Of a stretch of 64,000 nucleotides of DNA, positions 60,658 to 64,000 are shown piece after piece. The stretch is from Carboxylicivirga taeanensis. Its GTDB lineage: Bacteria > Bacteroidota > Bacteroidia > Bacteroidales > Marinilabiliaceae. The notes below the pieces were generated by a model, which did not search any database, was not told where the DNA came from, and worked only from the letters and a program-made list of their open reading frames with translations. Location: positions 397,913-461,912 of the forward strand of contig NZ_JBPUSJ010000003.1 of assembly GCF_051851475.1 (NCBI RefSeq). The letters run 5' to 3'. Within the stretch, counting starts at the first letter, position 1, and each line of letters opens with the position of its first letter. The position numbers and the translations under genes were made by a program.

Positions 60658-61026
60658 TTACAACACCCCTGCTTTCGGATCTTGTCCGTATTGATTCTCG
60701 CCAGCTGTTCCCTCGGTGGCTGCCATTATAAGGAACCAAATGCCACCAATTATTGGAATGAATGAAACTAAAATCATGGCACCACTTTTTCCGATATCAT
60801 GCATACGTCTAACACTTACTGCCAGTGTAGGAATCACCATACTCAACGCAAATAATGTCAGTACAGGTGTAAAGTAGATACCAGCCATACTAATTAACAA
60901 TCCGTCAATAATAGCAGCAGCAAAGGAAAAAAGAGCGTAAAACACAACAAACATCCAATACTCTTTTCTTCTGGCTCTGCCAGAGAAGTCAGCATACTTT
61001 TTCAATGCAGCAATAAACCAATTCAT
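60658..61026 (-). CDS. DUF805 family membrane protein
   Basis: A 122-residue inner-membrane protein with the DUF805 opening (ALKKYADFSGRARRKEYWMF), helices at about 25-50, 52-72 and 88-105, and VRRMHDIGKSG between them. Family function is unknown. It ends in its own terminator and is 69 bases from ispH on the same strand. Confidence 0.93.
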   Translation of the reverse strand: MNWFIAALKKYADFSGRARRKEYWMFVVFYALFSFAAAIIDGLLISMAGIYFTPVLTLFALSMVIPTLAVSVRRMHDIGKSGAMILVSFIPIIGGIWFLIMAATEGTAGENQYGQDPKAGVL

Positions 61027-61095
61027 AAATTTATTCTTAGATATAAATACTAGTGATCGCCTTTGTTGTAGCAGCGATCGATTGTTTAGAAATTC

Positions 61096-61965
61096 TTACT
61101 TTAGTCCGCTTTTTATTTGCTCAGCCACCTGCTCCATTAGCCATTGCGGGGTGGATGTGGCTCCGCACACCCCCACTTTCTTCACCCCTTGTGAAAACCA
61201 TTCCAATTTTACTTCCTCTGGCGAGGATACAAAATGACTATGGGGGTTAGCTTCGCGACAGGCTTGAAAAAGTATTTTTGCATTGCTGCTTTCCTGGCCA
61301 CCAACAAAAACAACCACCTCATATGTGGCAGCAAACTGTTTAATTCTCGGTACGCGCCCGGTTACTTGTTTACAGGTGGTATTGTGCCAGCTAAAGTTGG
61401 CGCGGCATTGTTTTTTTAAAAGGTCAACAATATTTTTGAGGATATCGGGACTTTTGGTTGTTTGGGCAAAGAGTTCTACAGGCCTTTCAAAATCAATGCG
61501 GGCAATGTCCGCTTCCTCTTCAATCACAATCGCCTCATTATTGGTTTGACCAAGCAATCCGACTACTTCGGCATGACCTCGCTGACCATAAATCACTATC
61601 TGCCCATTATTCGCTTTTTGTTTAAGATAGGCGTCTTTAATCCGCTGCTGCAACTTAAGCACTACCGGACAGGTTGCATCCTGCAGCTGCAGCCCGGCTT
61701 CTTTGATTAGCTGATAGCTTTGCGGCGGCTCACCGTGGGCTCTGAACAAAACCGTGCCTGTTTTGCCTTTCAATACATTTATGCCATCATGGCGGATGGT
61801 TTGCATGCCCATATTGTTTAATCGCTTCGATTCAGCCTCATTATGCACAATATCGCCCACACAATAGACAGCACTGCCTTTCTCAAGCAAAGCAGATGCT
61901 TGATTAATGGCTCGTTGCACACCAAAACAAAAGCCAGAATTGTTGTCAATTGCTACAGTCACCAT
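61096..61965 (-). CDS. ispH: 4-hydroxy-3-methylbut-2-enyl diphosphate reductase
   Basis: The last enzyme of the non-mevalonate isoprenoid pathway, making IPP and DMAPP. The 289 residues are full length. The three cysteines holding the iron-sulfur cluster are in SGFCFGVQRAI (Cys13), DATCPVV and GVCGATSTPQWL. RAHGEPPQSY and QESSNAKIL (here GGQESSNAKIL) are also conserved. The gene starts 3 bases after the cmk stop, the usual Bacteroidetes pairing. Confidence 0.97.
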   Translation of the reverse strand: MVTVAIDNNSGFCFGVQRAINQASALLEKGSAVYCVGDIVHNEAESKRLNNMGMQTIRHDGINVLKGKTGTVLFRAHGEPPQSYQLIKEAGLQLQDATCPVVLKLQQRIKDAYLKQKANNGQIVIYGQRGHAEVVGLLGQTNNEAIVIEEEADIARIDFERPVELFAQTTKSPDILKNIVDLLKKQCRANFSWHNTTCKQVTGRVPRIKQFAATYEVVVFVGGQESSNAKILFQACREANPHSHFVSSPEEVKLEWFSQGVKKVGVCGATSTPQWLMEQVAEQIKSGLK

Positions 61966-61968
61966 GGC

Positions 61969-62664
61969 CTAAAGAAGATGCCTTTGCTTAAGGACATTAA
62001 TAATCCATTCCAGTTGCTCCTCCTTATTAAGGTAGCTATTATCCAACACCAATGCATCCTGGGCCTTCACCAGAGGACTTTCTGCCCGGGTGCTGTCGAG
62101 GTGATCGCGCTGTTTAACATTTTGCAAAATTGCCTCGAAATTGACTTCTTCGCCTTTGGCTCTCAACTCATCGAAGCGGCGTTGCGCACGTATTTCGGGT
62201 TGAGCAGTCATAAACAGTTTCAGATCAGCCTCCGGAAATACCACCGTACCAATATCGCGTCCATCCATCACAATGCCGCCGGTTTTTCCCATGCTCTGCT
62301 GAAGCTCCACCAGCTTTTTACGCACAAAACCTATGGCGCTCACCGCACTCACATGGCTGCTGACTTCAAGGCCTCTGATTTCTGATTCAACAGACTTGCC
62401 GTTTAAGAAGGTTTCATTTTTCTTTTGTTCAGGCTGGAACTTAAATGAAATGTTGATTTCATTCAGTCTTTCAGCAAGCGCGGCTTCATCAATACGCCCC
62501 TCTTTGATCAATCCATTTTCCATGGCAAAAAATGTTACAGCCCGATACATGGCACCCGTATCAATATATACAAACCCAAGTTCCTTAGCTAAATCCTTTG
62601 CAACGGTGCTCTTTCCACACGACGAATGCCCATCTATGGCAATAATTGACTTCTTTTTTTGCAT
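61969..62664 (-). CDS. cmk: Cytidylate kinase
   Basis: A 231-residue kinase phosphorylating CMP and dCMP. P-loop DGHSSCGKSTVAKDLAKEL lies at 10-28, with the S-S-C variation in the loop. YIDTGAMYRAVTFFA, MDGRDIGTVVFPEADLKLF and the CMP-binding RRFDELRAKGE complete the family. Followed at once by ispH. Upstream bases 62685-62692 read TAAATTTG on the minus strand, an exact -7 box. Confidence 0.97.
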   Translation of the reverse strand: MQKKKSIIAIDGHSSCGKSTVAKDLAKELGFVYIDTGAMYRAVTFFAMENGLIKEGRIDEAALAERLNEINISFKFQPEQKKNETFLNGKSVESEIRGLEVSSHVSAVSAIGFVRKKLVELQQSMGKTGGIVMDGRDIGTVVFPEADLKLFMTAQPEIRAQRRFDELRAKGEEVNFEAILQNVKQRDHLDSTRAESPLVKAQDALVLDNSYLNKEEQLEWIINVLKQRHLL

Positions 62665-62684
62665 GGTACGTATTTATGTGGCTG

Positions 62685-62692
62685 CAAATTTA
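62685..62692 (-). promoter_or_regulatory. -7 promoter element for cmk-ispH
   Basis: TAAATTTG on the minus strand, an exact TAnnTTTG, 21 bases before the cmk ATG. Confidence 0.45.
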
Positions 62693-62716
62693 GAAAATAT
62701 GCGCTAATCATCACCT

Positions 62717-63883
62717 TTAATTTAGACCAGTGAACTTTATCTGCTCGAAAGGGGAGATATGGATATGCTTCAGTTGGAGCCCACTGAGTGCCTTCAGTGG
62801 TTCCTTGAAATTTTTCTCAGGAACTTCAACATTATACTTCATAATGGCTCTTGCTTCGGAAATGTATTCATTCAAGCGTTTTCGGGCCGATTCTTCCACC
62901 CAAGCATCTGCTTTAAACCTATCTGCCGGAAGAACAAAAAACAGCTTATTATTGGCTTTTATGGGCGTATAAACCCATGTCAACTGATAACAGGCGTTGG
63001 CCACTTGAACGTGCCCATTCGTTTTTTCCAGTTCGATAAACAGTAATGCGGCCCCATCGCGTGGTGCAGGCCGTTGGTTAGATATGAAATTACCTAGGCT
63101 GTAGGCTACGAGGCTCTTCCCATTAGGTCCGTACTGCAATTTCACAGGTTGTAGCACATGTGGATGTGAGCCTATAATAATTTTAACGCCTTTACTGCCT
63201 AACCACTTTGCCAGCCGCTTTTGCTCAGGGTTAGGTTGAGTTTGATACTCCCAGCCCCAATGCATACAAACAATAATTTCATCTACGCGTTTACGCTTGG
63301 CAGACTCAATATCTCTGGCAATAACTGATGTATCAATTAAGTTAACAATGTTGGGTGTCTGCACCCTTATGCCATTTGTTCCATAAGTATAGTTAAGGAA
63401 AGCCAGGCGAAAGCCCTTTTTTTCAATAATCATGGGATTATGCCTCACCCGATCGATTGAATCTTTAAATACCCCAGTCCTGGGAAGTCCTTTTTTATCG
63501 AGGATATCACAGGTCCGTTCGAGTCCAGCCTTTCTGCGGTCTACACAATGGTTATTAGCCATCACTACAGCATCTATGCCGGCATATTTTAAGGCGTCAA
63601 CCAATGTATCTGGTGATGAAAATGCAGGATAGCCCTTATACGGCGGACCAGCCAAAGTAACTTCAAGATTGGCGATGGCCACATCTGCACTTTCTATATC
63701 GTGTCGCAAGAACTTAAAACAGCTGTTATAATCAAAGGTATCGGTGTTGCCAATTCGGGCACTGTTGATCTGAGAATCATGTCCCATTACATCACCCATA
63801 AAAACAAGGCTAATTGTTTCTTTTTTCTGTGCAGATGCCGATTGAACAGCAATCAGCAGGAGTAAGAATAATTGTAATCGCAT
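62717..63883 (-). CDS. CapA family protein (metallophosphatase fold)
   Basis: A 388-residue exported CapA-type protein with signal peptide (MRLQLFLLLLIAVQSASA). The metal-site motifs are LVFMGDVMGHD, IANLEVTLAG, VVMANNHCVDRRKAGLERT, CMHWGWEYQ and IGSHPHVLQPV. CapA of Gram-positives takes part in poly-gamma-glutamate capsule assembly; in Bacteroidetes the role is unknown and no PgsB/PgsC is present. A -7 box (63895-63902, TACCTTTG) lies 12 bases upstream. Confidence 0.92.
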   Translation of the reverse strand: MRLQLFLLLLIAVQSASAQKKETISLVFMGDVMGHDSQINSARIGNTDTFDYNSCFKFLRHDIESADVAIANLEVTLAGPPYKGYPAFSSPDTLVDALKYAGIDAVVMANNHCVDRRKAGLERTCDILDKKGLPRTGVFKDSIDRVRHNPMIIEKKGFRLAFLNYTYGTNGIRVQTPNIVNLIDTSVIARDIESAKRKRVDEIIVCMHWGWEYQTQPNPEQKRLAKWLGSKGVKIIIGSHPHVLQPVKLQYGPNGKSLVAYSLGNFISNQRPAPRDGAALLFIELEKTNGHVQVANACYQLTWVYTPIKANNKLFFVLPADRFKADAWVEESARKRLNEYISEARAIMKYNVEVPEKNFKEPLKALSGLQLKHIHISPFEQIKFTGLN

Positions 63884-63894
63884 GGTTTAGTGTG

Positions 63895-63902
63895 CAAAGG
63901 TA
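63895..63902 (-). promoter_or_regulatory. -7 promoter element for the CapA gene
   Basis: TACCTTTG on the minus strand, an exact TAnnTTTG, just 12 bases from the ATG, so the leader is very short. Confidence 0.42.
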
Positions 63903-63913
63903 AGTTTTAAACG

Positions 63914-63950
63914 CAAAAAACCTCTTACTCATTTCTGAATAAGAGGTTTC
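63914..63950 (-). terminator. Terminator of the rRNA operon
   Basis: AAACCTCTTA and TAAGAGGTTT form the main stem, with inner TTCA/TGAG pairing. On the minus strand a T tract follows, about 10 bases after the 5S 3' end. Confidence 0.85.
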
Positions 63951-63960
63951 TCTAAAAAAA

Positions 63961-64000
63961 GGCGGCGACCTACTCTCCCACTTCTACGCAGTACCATCGG
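63961..64000 (-). rRNA. rrf: 5S rRNA (3' end only, continues beyond the window)
   Basis: The minus strand reads ACTGCGTAGAAGTGGGAGAG and then TAGGTCGCCGCC, the conserved 3' part of bacterial 5S rRNA. About 40 bases are in view, and the rest of the rRNA operon lies beyond the window edge. Confidence 0.9.

Noticed and set aside
1..64000. CRISPR array, prophage or transposase-bearing insertion sequence
   Set aside because: No regularly spaced repeats, phage structural genes, integrase or transposase were recognised; the mobile-looking pieces are all small and lack such enzymes.

Overview
The window is chromosomal DNA from a member of the Bacteroidetes, most likely a marine or anaerobic member of the Marinilabiliales. 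The placement rests on several things seen in the sequence. Genes carry weak or no Shine-Dalgarno sites, and many are preceded by the Bacteroidetes -7 box TAnnTTTG. There are many lipoproteins, LytTR and BlaI/BlaR1-TonB regulators, a two-subunit methylmalonyl-CoA mutase, and a sulfatase/fucosidase locus. The placement is inference; no species can be named.

Layout. 1-3.9 kb: the 3' part of radA, a GH16 glucanase lipoprotein, and a membrane LytTR regulator divergent from a small ExbB/MotA-like protein. A short duplicate of the LytTR 3' end lies 1.4 kb away. 4-8.4 kb: the methylmalonyl-CoA mutase genes, separated by a decayed GxxExxY element. 8.6-15 kb: a small transporter, a beta-helix lipoprotein, a PQQ-type propeller and metG. 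15.3-20.2 kb: mostly housekeeping or envelope genes on the plus strand (LD-carboxypeptidase, YraN, MmcQ/YjbR, four-helix bundle protein, DUF502, RlpA, TPR lipoprotein). 20.3-29.6 kb: a polysaccharide locus of two sulfatases, a GH29 fucosidase and a GH2 enzyme, with a divergent AraC regulator. 29.6-34.8 kb: a thioredoxin-domain YyaL protein divergent from a small Cys-rich unknown, then BlaR1-TonB/BlaI with two clear operators, and a flavodoxin-type oxidoreductase. 35-38 kb: tandem paralogous beta-barrels, one fused to WG repeats. 39.4-41.8 kb: a CopB-type ATPase plus DUF302. 41.9-42.5 kb: two tRNA-Asn genes, a GIY-YIG nuclease gene and a damaged third tRNA-Asn. 42.7-64 kb: mainly core genes (PfkB kinase, kbl, deoxynucleoside kinase, GH3 family, ahpC-ahpF, mutarotase, MgtC, CorC-like, Nudix, TolC/HlyD pair, ispH, cmk, CapA), ending in the 3' end of a 5S rRNA gene.

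How the genes work together. The sulfatase, GH29 and GH2 genes form a co-directional run suited to desulfating and trimming a sulfated, fucose-containing glycan, but there is no SusC/SusD pair in view. The mutase subunits link succinyl-CoA and methylmalonyl-CoA, as in propionate metabolism. ahpC lies downstream of a near-perfect OxyR-type site and is followed by ahpF, a peroxide defence unit. The most unusual features are small mobile-looking insertions: the GIY-YIG gene abutting a rearranged tRNA-Asn, the GxxExxY relic inside the mutase operon with matching solo repeats elsewhere, and a four-helix bundle gene with degenerate flanks.
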